Positions 33,538 through 42,117 are shown, counted from the first letter of the stretch. The stretch: 64,000 nucleotides of DNA from Devosia sp. Root413D1 (GCF_001425235.1 NZ_LMEA01000011.1:967693-1031692), one strand, 5' to 3'. Notes: generated by a model not told the origin, from the sequence alone. Program-made: numbers and translations.

Positions 33538-34758
33538 CTACCCTCGCTCCACCGAAACCGCCGCCACCCGCCGCGACGCCATCGCTTCCACCGCAACGAA
33601 CACCCCGACCGCCACCAGCCCCAGCCCGATCGATACCCACAGCGCCCCGCCAATGCCGAGCGTGCCCATCGCCACGGCGAGGAGGAACGGGGCGATGGCG
33701 GAGGCGATCTGGCGGGCTGAGGAGAGCCAGCCGAGCCGGGCGCCGTAGCGGTTGCGGCCGAGCAGATAGAGCGGCAGCACCCCGGCGACGATGCTGGTGA
33801 GGCCTGAGCCGAGCCCGAACAGGATGGCGAACACCACTGCACCGACCAGCGATGGCGTGGTGGTGACCAGCACGACGAGGCCGGCCGGCGGCAGCGCCGC
33901 GGCGATGACGGCGAGCCGGGTGGCGGGCAGGTCGCGGCCGAGCAGCATGTTGACCAGCCGGCTCAGCACCTGCGCCGGCCCGAACAGCGTGGTGATGATC
34001 AGCGCCCCGGCGCCAAGGCTGAGCCCCTGGAGGAGCGGCATGATCTGCAGCAGCACGCCCGACAGCACCAGCCCCTCGATGGCGAAACCGGCCATGATCA
34101 GCCCCAGGGCGAGGTTGCGCCGCCCCAGCGGCAGCACGCCGGCCTCGGCGACGCTCTGCTGCGACTTGCCGGCCGCCTGCCCGGCCGCGACCGAAGCGCC
34201 ACGCGCCAGCCAGAAATGCAGCGGCGCACAGACCAGAAGGTTGAGCGCCGCGAAGACGAAATAGGTGCCCCGCCAGCCCAGCTGCTCGAGCAGCACCGCG
34301 GTCAGCGGCCAGAACAGCGTCGAGGCGAAACCGGCGATCAGCGTCAGGTAGGTGATGCGCCGCTGCGCCTGCTCGGCGCCTGCCTGCACCAAAGCCGCAA
34401 ACGCGGTGGCGTAGAGCACGAGGCTCGAGGCGATCTCCATGCCGATCAGCGCCGCGGCAAAACTATAGCCATCGACGGCGAGGCCGGCCGCGCCGAGCAG
34501 CAGCGCCGCCGCTACCGAACCCGCCACCATGGTGCGCGCGGCGCCGAAGCGGTCGGCCAGATGCCCGGCCACAGGGGCGAGGAAGCCCCCCGCCAGGAGG
34601 GCCACACTCAGCGCCCCGAACACCCATTCCGGCGGCCAGCCGAACTCGGCGCCGATCGCCGGAGCCAGCACGCTGAAGGCGTAATAGAGCGTGCCATAGC
34701 CGATGACCTGGGTGGTGCCGAGCGCCCAGATCATCGCGGCGGAATTGCGGGAAGACAT
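33538..34758 (-). CDS. MFS transporter of the arsenic cassette
   Basis: 406 residues with 12 hydrophobic segments (6+6 with a central loop about 190-220). The motif GHLADRFGAARTMVAG after segment 2 matches the MFS motif A. It is third in an operon after arsR and the flavoprotein, 14 bases downstream. In this place it may export an arsenical or its product (compare the MFS-type ArsJ/ArsK exporters), but substrate is inferred only from context. Confidence 0.82.
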   Translation of the reverse strand: MSSRNSAAMIWALGTTQVIGYGTLYYAFSVLAPAIGAEFGWPPEWVFGALSVALLAGGFLAPVAGHLADRFGAARTMVAGSVAAALLLGAAGLAVDGYSFAAALIGMEIASSLVLYATAFAALVQAGAEQAQRRITYLTLIAGFASTLFWPLTAVLLEQLGWRGTYFVFAALNLLVCAPLHFWLARGASVAAGQAAGKSQQSVAEAGVLPLGRRNLALGLIMAGFAIEGLVLSGVLLQIMPLLQGLSLGAGALIITTLFGPAQVLSRLVNMLLGRDLPATRLAVIAAALPPAGLVVLVTTTPSLVGAVVFAILFGLGSGLTSIVAGVLPLYLLGRNRYGARLGWLSSARQIASAIAPFLLAVAMGTLGIGGALWVSIGLGLVAVGVFVAVEAMASRRVAAVSVERG

Positions 34759-34772
34759 CGGAGCTCCGAGGT

Positions 34773-36176
34773 TCAGGCGAGTTCGACGAGGGGCTCGGTC
34801 ACCGCCGGAGTCCCGCAGCCGCAGCCGGCTTCGCCCTCGGCCTTGGCGACCTCATCGGCGACGCAGCACGAACTCGCATCGAGCGCCGGGCCACCGCAGC
34901 ACGCGGCGCCGCCGAGCGCGGCCGGCGTAACGCTGCACACTCCGGTTTCAGGCAGCACCAGGTGCACCTGCCGGGCGGCGACCGGATCGCCGGCGAGTTC
35001 TGCCACCACCGAGCGCGCCTGCTCGTAGCCGGTGGCCATCAGGAAGGTGGGGGCGCGGCCGTAGGACTTGGCGCCGACGATGTAGAAATCGGCTTCCGGG
35101 TGCGTGAGCTCGACCACCCCATGCGGCGGTACCGTGCCGCAGGAATGGAAATTGGGGTCGATCAGCGGCGACAGCGCCGGCGGCGCCTCGGTCGCCGGAT
35201 CGATGCCGACGCGCAGCTCGCTGAGCAGCTGCAGGTCGGGCCGGAAACCGGTGGCGACGATGACGCGATCGACCTCGAGCGTCAGCGGCGCCAGCCCGAG
35301 GGTGCCGCTGACCGTCACGCCCTCCGCAGAGCGGGCGAGCCCGGTCGCGGCGAACGGCGCGAGGATCTGCAGCCGCCCGGCGTCGATCGCCGCCCGCGCC
35401 CTGAGGCCCAGCGCGCCGCGCTCGGGCAGCTGGTCGTTGAGCCCGCCACCGAGCAGCCGATCGAGCCGGTTGCGCCTGAGCGCCCAGAGGATCTTTGTAT
35501 CGGGTGCCGCGTCCTGCAAAGCGAGCAGCGCCAGCGCCGTGTTGATGGCCGAGTGCCCGCCGCCCACCACCAGCGTGGTGCGGCCGGCATAATCGGTCCG
35601 CTGCGCCCCCATGACATCAGGAATGCCATAGGCGATGCGGTCGCCGAGCGAACGCTCTCCCGGAGCCACCAGCCCATCCACCCCCATCGGGTTGGGCCGC
35701 GTCCAGGTGCCGGAAGCATCGACCACCGCCCGCGCCGCCGTGGCCCGCTCGACGCCATCGGCATCGGTCCAGCGGATCTCGAACGGCGTCGTGTCGCGGT
35801 TGCTGTTCGACACCTTGTCGAGGCCCCGCCGGGTAATCGCCGTCACCGTCGCGCCGAGCCGCAGCGCGGTGCCGATGGCGGGCAGCTCAGCCAGCGGCTG
35901 CAGGTAGCGCGCCACGATCTCGCCGCCGGTCGGCAGCTCGGTCGACTCGGGCGCCTCCCACCCCGCAGCCTCGAGCAGCGCCCTGGCTGCCGCATCGATA
36001 TTGTATTCCCACGGCGAGAACACCCGCACATGCGACCATTCGAGCAGCGACGCGCCGACCGACGCGCCGCGCTCGAAGATGATCGGCGTCAGCCCCCGCG
36101 ACACCAGTTGCGCCGCCGCGGCAAGACCCACAGGACCGGCGCCGATGACCGCAACCGGAAGATGCATGTTCCTCAT
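34773..36176 (-). CDS. ArsO-like flavoprotein monooxygenase with Cys-rich tail
   Basis: 467 residues. The N-terminal FAD site is VAVIGAGPVGLAAAAQLVSRG with IIFERG; a second Rossmann motif (TTLVVGGGHSAINTALALL, about 195) binds NAD(P)H; IVATGFRPD is the usual connecting motif. The last 50 residues hold CCGG, SSCC and CGCG, which look like a metal or arsenic-binding tail. It lies 49 bases after arsR in the operon. ArsO-type enzymes are known only from ars operons and their reaction is not settled. AAGGATC lies ahead of the ATG at 36176. Confidence 0.78.
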   Translation of the reverse strand: MRNMHLPVAVIGAGPVGLAAAAQLVSRGLTPIIFERGASVGASLLEWSHVRVFSPWEYNIDAAARALLEAAGWEAPESTELPTGGEIVARYLQPLAELPAIGTALRLGATVTAITRRGLDKVSNSNRDTTPFEIRWTDADGVERATAARAVVDASGTWTRPNPMGVDGLVAPGERSLGDRIAYGIPDVMGAQRTDYAGRTTLVVGGGHSAINTALALLALQDAAPDTKILWALRRNRLDRLLGGGLNDQLPERGALGLRARAAIDAGRLQILAPFAATGLARSAEGVTVSGTLGLAPLTLEVDRVIVATGFRPDLQLLSELRVGIDPATEAPPALSPLIDPNFHSCGTVPPHGVVELTHPEADFYIVGAKSYGRAPTFLMATGYEQARSVVAELAGDPVAARQVHLVLPETGVCSVTPAALGGAACCGGPALDASSCCVADEVAKAEGEAGCGCGTPAVTEPLVELA

Positions 36177-36225
36177 GATTCGATCCTTCTAGAAAGTTAG
36201 AATTATAGGACAAAAAGGGGAGGCC

Positions 36226-36552
36226 TCAGGCCGCCACCTCGCTGGCTGCCGGCGCGCAGGCGCCGGTTTCGTCGATACAGCACTCATCGGCGAGATAGCC
36301 GAGCAACCCATTCATGCTGGCATAATTGGCCCGGCAGATCAGTGTCGTCGCCTGCCGTTCCTGGCTGACGAGGTTGACCTCGACCAGCTTCCTGATGTGA
36401 TGCGACAGCGTCGACGCCGCGATATCGAGCTTCAGCTGGAGCTTACCCACCGGCAAACCGCTGCCGCCGGCCCTGACCAGGGTGCGGTAGATGTTGAGCC
36501 GGGTCGGGTTGCCCAGGGCTTCGAGCTGCGCTGCTGCTGTTTCGATGTTCAT
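36226..36552 (-). CDS. arsR: ArsR family repressor, first copy
   Basis: 108 residues with a winged-helix ArsR fold: LEALGNPTRLNIYRTLVRAG, recognition helix IAASTLSHHIRKLVEVNLV, wing RQATTLICRAN. The usual ELCVCD metal motif in the DNA-binding helix is absent; Cys residues lie at the C-terminus instead (ADECCIDETGAC), a type known in ArsR variants that evolved separate As(III) sites. It controls the flavoprotein-MFS operon and probably its own promoter at 36554-36595. Confidence 0.9.
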   Translation of the reverse strand: MNIETAAAQLEALGNPTRLNIYRTLVRAGGSGLPVGKLQLKLDIAASTLSHHIRKLVEVNLVSQERQATTLICRANYASMNGLLGYLADECCIDETGACAPAASEVAA

Positions 36553-36553
36553 G

Positions 36554-36595
36554 GAAATAGCATAGGCCGCCGGATGGGCGTGTCAAGGCTATTTC
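36554..36595 (-). promoter_or_regulatory. Promoter and operator of the first arsR
   Basis: Minus strand: TTGACA (36586-36581), 16 bases, TATGCT (36564-36559), a near-consensus housekeeping promoter. Inverted repeat GCTATTTC / GAAATAGC (36588-36595 and 36554-36561) brackets the promoter and is the likely ArsR operator. Confidence 0.65.
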
Positions 36596-36611
36596 GATGA
36601 TTGTGGAAACA

Positions 36612-36684
36612 GGCAGTCGGCAGTCGGCAGTCGGCAGTCGAAGCAGATCGCTCTTCTACTGCCGACTGCCGACTGCCGACTGCC
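36612..36684. repeat. 27-bp heptamer-repeat hairpin between divergent arsR genes
   Basis: Four tandem GGCAGTC units (36612-36638) are followed by a 19-base loop and the exact 27-base complement (36658-36684). It would fold as a long perfect hairpin or DNA cruciform. It lies between the two arsR promoters and could act as a bidirectional transcription barrier. Confidence 0.85.
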
Positions 36685-36727
36685 GACCACCTGCCGTCAT
36701 AAAACCTTCACTTGCCCGCCAGCCAAC

Positions 36728-36747
36728 ATATCGGTAAATCCCGATAT
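36728..36747 (+). promoter_or_regulatory. Perfect inverted repeat abutting the second arsR start
   Basis: ATATCGG, TAAATC, CCGATAT. The repeat ends on the base before the ATG at 36748. It is the likely ArsR operator. No SD fits between it and the start, so translation may be leaderless or use another site. Confidence 0.7.
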
Positions 36748-37107
36748 ATGGAAAACACCGATGCCATCGACGTCTTCACCGCCCTCGCCCAGGCGACCCG
36801 GCTCGACGCCTTCCGCCTGATCATGGCGCATGAGCCGCACGGCCTGCCGGCCGGCGAAGTGGCGCGCCGGCTCGAGGTGCCGCAGAACACCATGTCGAGC
36901 CACCTCGCGGTGCTCACCCGCGCCGGCCTCGTCACCGCCGAGCGGCACAGCCGCTCGATCATCTACCGCGCCGAGCTCGATCGGGTGCGCGAGGTGGCCA
37001 GTTTCCTCGTTTCCGATTGCTGCGGCGGCCGCCCTGAGCTCTGCCAGCCACTCGTCGCCGAATTCACCCCCTGCTGCACTCCGGGAGCCACCAGCAATGC
37101 CTGCTGA
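36748..37107 (+). CDS. arsR: ArsR family repressor, second copy
   Basis: 119 residues: winged helix with DVFTALAQATRLDAFRLIMAH, VPQNTMSSHLAVLTRAGLVTAER. The DNA-binding helix lacks the ELCVC motif. The C-terminal part is rich in Cys (VSDCCGGRPELCQ...TPCCTPG...NAC), a probable arsenite site. It overlaps arsC by 11 bases. Residues differ from the first ArsR throughout, so the two were not recently duplicated. Confidence 0.9.
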   Translation: MENTDAIDVFTALAQATRLDAFRLIMAHEPHGLPAGEVARRLEVPQNTMSSHLAVLTRAGLVTAERHSRSIIYRAELDRVREVASFLVSDCCGGRPELCQPLVAEFTPCCTPGATSNAC

Positions 37108-37627
37108 CCGCATCTACAATGTCCTGTTCCTCTGCACCGGCAACTCGGCCCGCTCGATCCTGGGCGAAGCCCTGCTCAACCACGTGGCCGGCGACCGCTT
37201 CCATGCCTATTCGGCCGGCAGCACGCCCAAGGGCCAGGTCCACCCGATGAGCCTCGCGGTGCTGAAGGAAGCCGGCATCTCCACCGAGGGCCTCCGTTCC
37301 AAGGCCTGGGACGAGTTCGCCGTGCCGGACGCCCCGAAGATGGATTTCGTCTTCACCGTCTGCGACAACGCGGCGGGCGAAGCCTGCCCGATCTGGCCGG
37401 GCCAGCCGATGACGGCGCATTGGGGCATCGAAGACCCCGCCGCCGTCGATGGTCCGGAATTTGCCCGCCGCGCCGCCTTCGAGGATGCGCTGCGCTTCAT
37501 GCGCAACCGCATCGCCGCCTTCGTCAACCTGCCGCTCCAAAGCATCGACAACATGGCGCTGGGCAGCAAGCTGCGCGGCATCGGCGCCATGGACGGCAGC
37601 ACCACCAAGGCCTCGGGCGCCGCATGA
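37097..37627 (+). CDS. arsC: Arsenate reductase, LMW-phosphatase type
   Basis: 176 residues with a low-molecular-weight phosphatase fold: P-loop LFLCTGNSARS (Cys13-x5-Arg19), SAGSTPKGQVHP, FTVCDNAAGEACPIWPG (further redox Cys), and HWGIEDP. It reduces arsenate to arsenite in the cytoplasm with thioredoxin or glutathione-type electron donors. Lies between arsR and aqpS with overlapping ends, as in rhizobial ars operons where arsenite leaves through AqpS. Confidence 0.92.
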   Translation: MPADRIYNVLFLCTGNSARSILGEALLNHVAGDRFHAYSAGSTPKGQVHPMSLAVLKEAGISTEGLRSKAWDEFAVPDAPKMDFVFTVCDNAAGEACPIWPGQPMTAHWGIEDPAAVDGPEFARRAAFEDALRFMRNRIAAFVNLPLQSIDNMALGSKLRGIGAMDGSTTKASGAA

Positions 37628-38298
37628 CCGACACTCTCCGGCCGCTCGCGGCCGAGGCGCTGGGCACCGCGCTCTTGGTCGCGACGGTGGTCGGCTCGGG
37701 CATCATGGCCGACCGGCTGACCGACGATGTGGCGCTGGCCCTGCTCGGCAATACGCTCCCCACCGGCGCCATGCTGGTGGTGCTGATCATGCTGCTCGGC
37801 CCGATCTCCGGCGCGCATCTCAACCCGGTGGTGTCGCTGGTCGCGGCGCTCGGCGGCCGGCTGCCATGGGCAAGGCTCGCGCCTTACGTGCTGGCCCAGC
37901 TGGCCGGCGGCGTCGCCGGCACGATCCTCGCCAACCTGATGTTCGACCTCGCCCCCATCGCCCTCTCCACCACCCCCCGCTCGGGGGTGGGCCAGTGGCT
38001 CTCCGAGATCGTCGCCAGCTTCGGGCTGCTGCTGGTGATCCTCCTCGGCCAGCGCCGCCCCACCGACATCCCCTGGGCCGTCGGCCTCTACATCACCGCC
38101 GCCTACTGGTTCACCGCCTCAACCTCCTTCGCCAACCCGGCAGTGACCCTGGCCCGAGCGCTGAGCGATACGTTCGCCGGCATCCGCCCGAGCGACGTCC
38201 TGCCGTTCGTCGCGGCGCAGCTGGTCGGCGGGTTGCTGGCGTATGGATTGGTGCGGTGGTTGTGGGTGCGGGTCGAGGCGGGTTCTGATAGTCACTGA
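37624..38298 (+). CDS. aqpS: Aquaglyceroporin for arsenite (AqpS-like)
   Basis: 224 residues, six membrane spans and two half-helices of the MIP family. The first pore motif is SGAHLNPVVS (NPV in place of NPA), the second FANPAVTLAR (NPA). In Sinorhizobium meliloti, AqpS lets As(III) made by ArsC leave the cell passively. The ATG overlaps the arsC stop (ATGA), so they are translationally coupled. A palindromic repeat follows. Confidence 0.88.
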   Translation: MTDTLRPLAAEALGTALLVATVVGSGIMADRLTDDVALALLGNTLPTGAMLVVLIMLLGPISGAHLNPVVSLVAALGGRLPWARLAPYVLAQLAGGVAGTILANLMFDLAPIALSTTPRSGVGQWLSEIVASFGLLLVILLGQRRPTDIPWAVGLYITAAYWFTASTSFANPAVTLARALSDTFAGIRPSDVLPFVAAQLVGGLLAYGLVRWLWVRVEAGSDSH

Positions 38299-38321
38299 GG
38301 TTCGGTTGAGCGCCGCTACCT

Positions 38322-38427
38322 CCCCAAACTCGGTGTCATCCCAGCGAAAGCTGGGGGACCCAACTCGCCGCAGCGCAAGCAAGTAGATGGGTCCCAGCTT
38401 TCGCTGGGATGACAGCCGGTGGGTGGG
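38322..38427. repeat. Palindromic repeat, right copy flanking the ars cassette
   Basis: Same orientation and ends as 33396-33500, with a different loop (CAACTCGCCGCAGCGC). The two copies bracket the six-gene cassette 33538-38298. Confidence 0.8.
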
Positions 38428-38494
38428 CCAGCTCTGTGCCTACCACGGTCGACTGCGGGCACCAGTGGTCATGCTCCACTGGAATGCGGCCCCC

Positions 38495-39736
38495 CTACAA
38501 CCCCAGCGCCCCCAGCATCTCCCGGTCCGGCACTGCCGGCCCTGTCGGCTCGATCACGCTCATCCCATAGGGGTTGGCATATTCCCAGATCGCCCAGGGA
38601 ATCCCATTCGCCTCCGCGGTCTGGCGCAGCGTCGTGAGGTAGCGCAGCCGGTCGGAATTGAAGGCGCCCATGCGGCCGTCCGGGGTCATCAGGATCACTC
38701 CGAACTCGCCCATGAACAGCCGCTCGGGCGGGATGGCGTTGGCCTTGGCCCAGTCGACCGCCTCGCCGACCCGCGCCTTGAGCCGCGCTTCGTCCCAATT
38801 CTCGGCGAAATACTCATCGATCGCCCCGCCCACCGCCGAAAGGTTGCGCGCCTGCTCCGCCTCGCTGAGCCCCGCCGCCATCATATGCGCCTTCAGCATT
38901 TCGACCGTCAGCTCGGCCGAGCCCGAGCTCGCCGGCCAGGGCAGGCCTGAGGCGAAATCGCTTTCACGATCAGCGCGCTGGTGGGTGAAGCTGTGCGGCT
39001 CGTACATGTGGAAGCTGTAGAGGATATTGGGGTCGTCGAACCCGGGGCGGATATCGGTCAGCCCGGTAATGCTGCCTCCGCAGCCGCCGGTGGCGACAAT
39101 GGTGAGCTCGGTGCTGACGGCGCGCACCGCCGCGACCGTCGCCGTCATGATCTGCTGCCAATCCTCGCTGCCCGAGGCGTCGCAGGGGTAATGCGCCGGC
39201 TCGTTATAGGGCTCGATCGCCACCCGGTCGTTTCCGAACGGCGCTAGGATGCGCGCGACATCGGCGACCATGGCGATATAGCCGGCAATGGCGTCGGAGC
39301 CGGCGGGCCCATTGACCACGTCCATGCTGTATTGCGGCACCTGCGACACCGAGTGGAGGTTGAGCACCACCCTGAGGTCGGCGCCCAGGAGCTTCGTCAC
39401 CGCATCGGCCAGCACCGCCAGCGCTTCCTGGCGCCGCTCGCCCTCAGTCGCCAGCAGCGGCCCCGGATCGACCGTCAGCCGCACATAATCGAAGCCCAAC
39501 GCCCGGATATCGGTAAAGGGATCGGAGGCCGGCCAGTCGCTGGCCGAGCGCCCGCCCGCCAGCCAGTCGGCCACCGACTGGTAGGGTGGCCAGCGATAGC
39601 TGCCATCTGCGGCGAGCGGCGACCAGTTGAGCCACTGGTGGATGTTGACCCCGCGGTGCAACGGCAGCGGCGCGGCGACGGCACTGCCGGCCACTAGCGC
39701 CAGCAGCAGCACCATCATCCGCCAGATCGTGGTCAT
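38495..39736 (-). CDS. Exported glycoside hydrolase family 5 (cellulase-like)
   Basis: 413 residues with a signal peptide (MTTIWRMMVLLLALVAGSAVAA, about 1-22). The TIM barrel carries GVNIHQWLNWSP, LGFDYVRLTVDPGPLL, LRVVLNLH, AIEPYNEPAHYP (acid/base Glu in NEP), YSFHMYEPHSFTHQ, and LFMGEFGV (nucleophile Glu). It probably trims or releases the exopolysaccharide or a plant glucan in the periplasm. The ATG at 39736 follows CGGAGAG; an upstream ATG at 39751 lacks an SD. Confidence 0.88.
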   Translation of the reverse strand: MTTIWRMMVLLLALVAGSAVAAPLPLHRGVNIHQWLNWSPLAADGSYRWPPYQSVADWLAGGRSASDWPASDPFTDIRALGFDYVRLTVDPGPLLATEGERRQEALAVLADAVTKLLGADLRVVLNLHSVSQVPQYSMDVVNGPAGSDAIAGYIAMVADVARILAPFGNDRVAIEPYNEPAHYPCDASGSEDWQQIMTATVAAVRAVSTELTIVATGGCGGSITGLTDIRPGFDDPNILYSFHMYEPHSFTHQRADRESDFASGLPWPASSGSAELTVEMLKAHMMAAGLSEAEQARNLSAVGGAIDEYFAENWDEARLKARVGEAVDWAKANAIPPERLFMGEFGVILMTPDGRMGAFNSDRLRYLTTLRQTAEANGIPWAIWEYANPYGMSVIEPTGPAVPDREMLGALGL

Positions 39737-39852
39737 CGCATCTCTCCGCATCGCGCCCGCGCCGATGTTAACCGCACGATGCGATGCCGAGGTTTCACCC
39801 GCGCCGAAATCGCCCTCTATGGTGTATCAGACGTCAAACGCTGGGGGCGCCG

Positions 39853-41760
39853 ATGAAGCTCGGCTGGTACATCAACCGACTGCGCAGCATGGAGCCGGCC
39901 GAGGTGCTGCACCGCCTCGGCGAGGCGGCAAAGCAGCGCATTTCGAAGGGCCGGCATGAAGGCTGGGCCCGCTACCCCGCGCCCCAGACCCTCACCACCC
40001 TCACCACCCTCACCACCCTCCCCACCCTGCCCGGCCTGCGCGACCGCCTCGCGGGCGCCGACGAAGCCACCCGCACCGCCATCGCCGCCGCTGCCGCCAA
40101 CACACTGGCCGGCCGCTTCAGCGCGCTCGGCCGTGACTGGCCGGCGCGCAACCCGGCTGAGTTGTTCCCCCAAACCCTCTGGCGCTTCGACCCGGTCACC
40201 TCCGGCGCCTGGCCCGGCCCCGAGGCCTATGCGCTGGAGATCGATTTCCGCCACGATGGCAGCCGTGGCGACATCAAGTATGTCTGGGAGCTCAACCGGC
40301 TGCAGTGGCTCGTGCCGCTCGCCGCCGAGGTGCTGCTCACCGATAATGCCGGGGCGCTTGCTGCCATCGAGGCCGCCATTGCCAGCTGGCACGCCGCCAA
40401 CCCGCCCTTCCGCGGCGTCGCCTGGGCCTCGGGCATCGAGGTGGCGCTGCGCGCCATCAGCCTCATCGTCGTCGCGAGCCTCGCCGGGGACAGCCTGAGC
40501 CCTGGCGCCAGGCGGATGATCGGCGAAATCCTCGCCGCCAGCCGCTTCTGGCTGCCGCGCTTCCCCTCAAAATTCTCGTCGGCCAATAACCACCTGGTGG
40601 CGGAGCTGGCGGGCGAATACCTCATCGGCCTCGCCTATGGCACCGAACCGCCGGCGACCCGCGCGGCGCTCATCGCCGAGATCGATCGGCAGATTCTCGC
40701 CGATGGCAGCGGCGCCGAGCAGACCCCGACCTATGCTGCCTTCACCGTCGAGCTGGCCCTGCTCTGCGCCTTCGCGGCGCGGGCGGCCGGCGTTCCGTTT
40801 CCCGAGAGTTTCGACAACCGGATCAGCGCCTTCGCCAGCTTTATTGATTCACTTGGCGAGCCACCTCCTGCATTGGGCGATGATGACGAGGGCCGGGTGC
40901 TGACGCTGGGGGGCGACGAGCCCGGCTATATCGGGTTCATCGCCAGCGCCATTGCTGGCTTCCTCGGCATCCCCGGCATGACCCCAGCGCCGGGCGACCT
41001 CCGCAGCGCCATCTTCGGCCAGCCATCGGCGGTTTCCACCCCGCCCGATGGCCTCACCACCTTCTCCGATGGCGGCCTCACGGTCTGGCGCGGATCCCTC
41101 GCCGGGCACGCGGCCACGCTCAGCTTCGACCATGGGCCGCTCGGTTACCTCTCGATCGCCGCGCATGGCCATGCCGACGCGCTCTCGGTCACCCTCGCGC
41201 TCGACGGCCAGCCGGTGCTGGTCGACCCCGGTACGTATCTCTATGGCTCGGGCGGCGCCTGGCGCGATTGGTTCCGCGGCACGCCCGCGCACAACACGCT
41301 GACCCTTTACGGCCACAACCAGAGCCGCATCTCCGGCGCCTTCAACTGGTCCGACAAGGCAAGTGCGCTCTGGCTCGGCCCGCTGCACGCCAGCCATGAC
41401 GGCTATGTGAAGGCCTTCGGCGTCACCCACGAGCGTCGCATCGCGCCCGGCCCCGATGGCTTCGCCATCACCGACAAACTCAACGGCGGCACCGAGGAAG
41501 CCGAACTGGTGTTCCAGCTGGCAGGCGATCTCGACACCCGGATCGACGGCGACACGGTACTGGTACAGCGCGCCGGCGCCCCCGTGCTGACGCTCCGCTT
41601 CCCCTCCCCCGCCATCGCCGTGGCCCGCGGCGGCGATACCCCCGGCCCCGGCGGCTGGGTCGCCCCGCGCTTCGGCGAAAAACTCCCCGCCGACCGCATC
41701 GTCTGGCGCGGCAATATCGGACCGGATGGGGTGGTGACCAGGATCAGCGTCGCCAAGTGA
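39853..41760 (+). CDS. Heparinase II/III-like protein
   Basis: 635 residues. An alpha/alpha toroid N-terminal region (GDIKYVWELNRLQWLVPLA, WLPRFPSKFSSANNHLVAELAGEYL) is followed by the C-terminal heparinase II/III beta domain (LSFDHGPLGYLSIAAHGHADALSVTLALDGQPVLVDPGTYLYG, FRGTPAHNTLTLYGHNQSR). These enzymes cleave acidic polysaccharides by beta-elimination. Near residue 45 is a short TTL repeat encoded by three CTCACCACC units. It lacks a clear signal peptide and is divergent from the GH5 gene. Confidence 0.9.
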   Translation: MKLGWYINRLRSMEPAEVLHRLGEAAKQRISKGRHEGWARYPAPQTLTTLTTLTTLPTLPGLRDRLAGADEATRTAIAAAAANTLAGRFSALGRDWPARNPAELFPQTLWRFDPVTSGAWPGPEAYALEIDFRHDGSRGDIKYVWELNRLQWLVPLAAEVLLTDNAGALAAIEAAIASWHAANPPFRGVAWASGIEVALRAISLIVVASLAGDSLSPGARRMIGEILAASRFWLPRFPSKFSSANNHLVAELAGEYLIGLAYGTEPPATRAALIAEIDRQILADGSGAEQTPTYAAFTVELALLCAFAARAAGVPFPESFDNRISAFASFIDSLGEPPPALGDDDEGRVLTLGGDEPGYIGFIASAIAGFLGIPGMTPAPGDLRSAIFGQPSAVSTPPDGLTTFSDGGLTVWRGSLAGHAATLSFDHGPLGYLSIAAHGHADALSVTLALDGQPVLVDPGTYLYGSGGAWRDWFRGTPAHNTLTLYGHNQSRISGAFNWSDKASALWLGPLHASHDGYVKAFGVTHERRIAPGPDGFAITDKLNGGTEEAELVFQLAGDLDTRIDGDTVLVQRAGAPVLTLRFPSPAIAVARGGDTPGPGGWVAPRFGEKLPADRIVWRGNIGPDGVVTRISVAK

Positions 41761-41925
41761 GTGGTGCGCAGCCACTAGCGAGCAGGCAGGGAATCCATTC
41801 GCTACCGGCTATTCGCTGCTCCCTATCCGCTTCCTAGCGGCAACGCTTGACACCCACCCCCGCCAAACCTAAGAAGGCGCCGCGCATAGCGCCCCGCCGG
41901 TGGTCTCTGACCGCCCGCACCTCGG

Positions 41926-42002
41926 GGCGGAGTAGCTCAGTTGGTTAGAGCAGCGGAATCATAATCCGTGTGTCGGGGGTTCAAATCCCTCCTCCGCTAC
42001 CA
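41926..42002 (+). tRNA. tRNA-Met (CAT), elongator type
   Basis: 77 bases including encoded CCA. Acceptor GGCGGAG / CTCCGCT (with a G-T first pair), D arm GCTCAGTTGGTTAGAGC, anticodon stem GCGGA / TCCGT around loop with CAT at 34-36, T arm GGGGGTTCAAATCCCTC. The paired first base and stem sequence fit elongator tRNA-Met rather than the initiator; a lysidine-modified tRNA-Ile is possible but less likely. Confidence 0.92.
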
Positions 42003-42117
42003 GATCCCCTAAAATCGCCGGGCACCGGCCGAAGCCGCGCGACAGACGCACGGCCGTGCAATCCCTCCCCCGCGAAGCGGGAAAGGGAAACCCGACTGAT
42101 GGTGCGGTGAGCCTCGA

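Noticed and set aside
36612..36684. CRISPR-like array
   Set aside because: The units are 7 bases with no spacers and the second block is the complement of the first; it is a hairpin, not a CRISPR.
41926..42002. Initiator tRNA-fMet
   Set aside because: The acceptor stem pairs at position 1-72 (G-T) and the anticodon stem lacks the three G-C pairs of initiator tRNAs.
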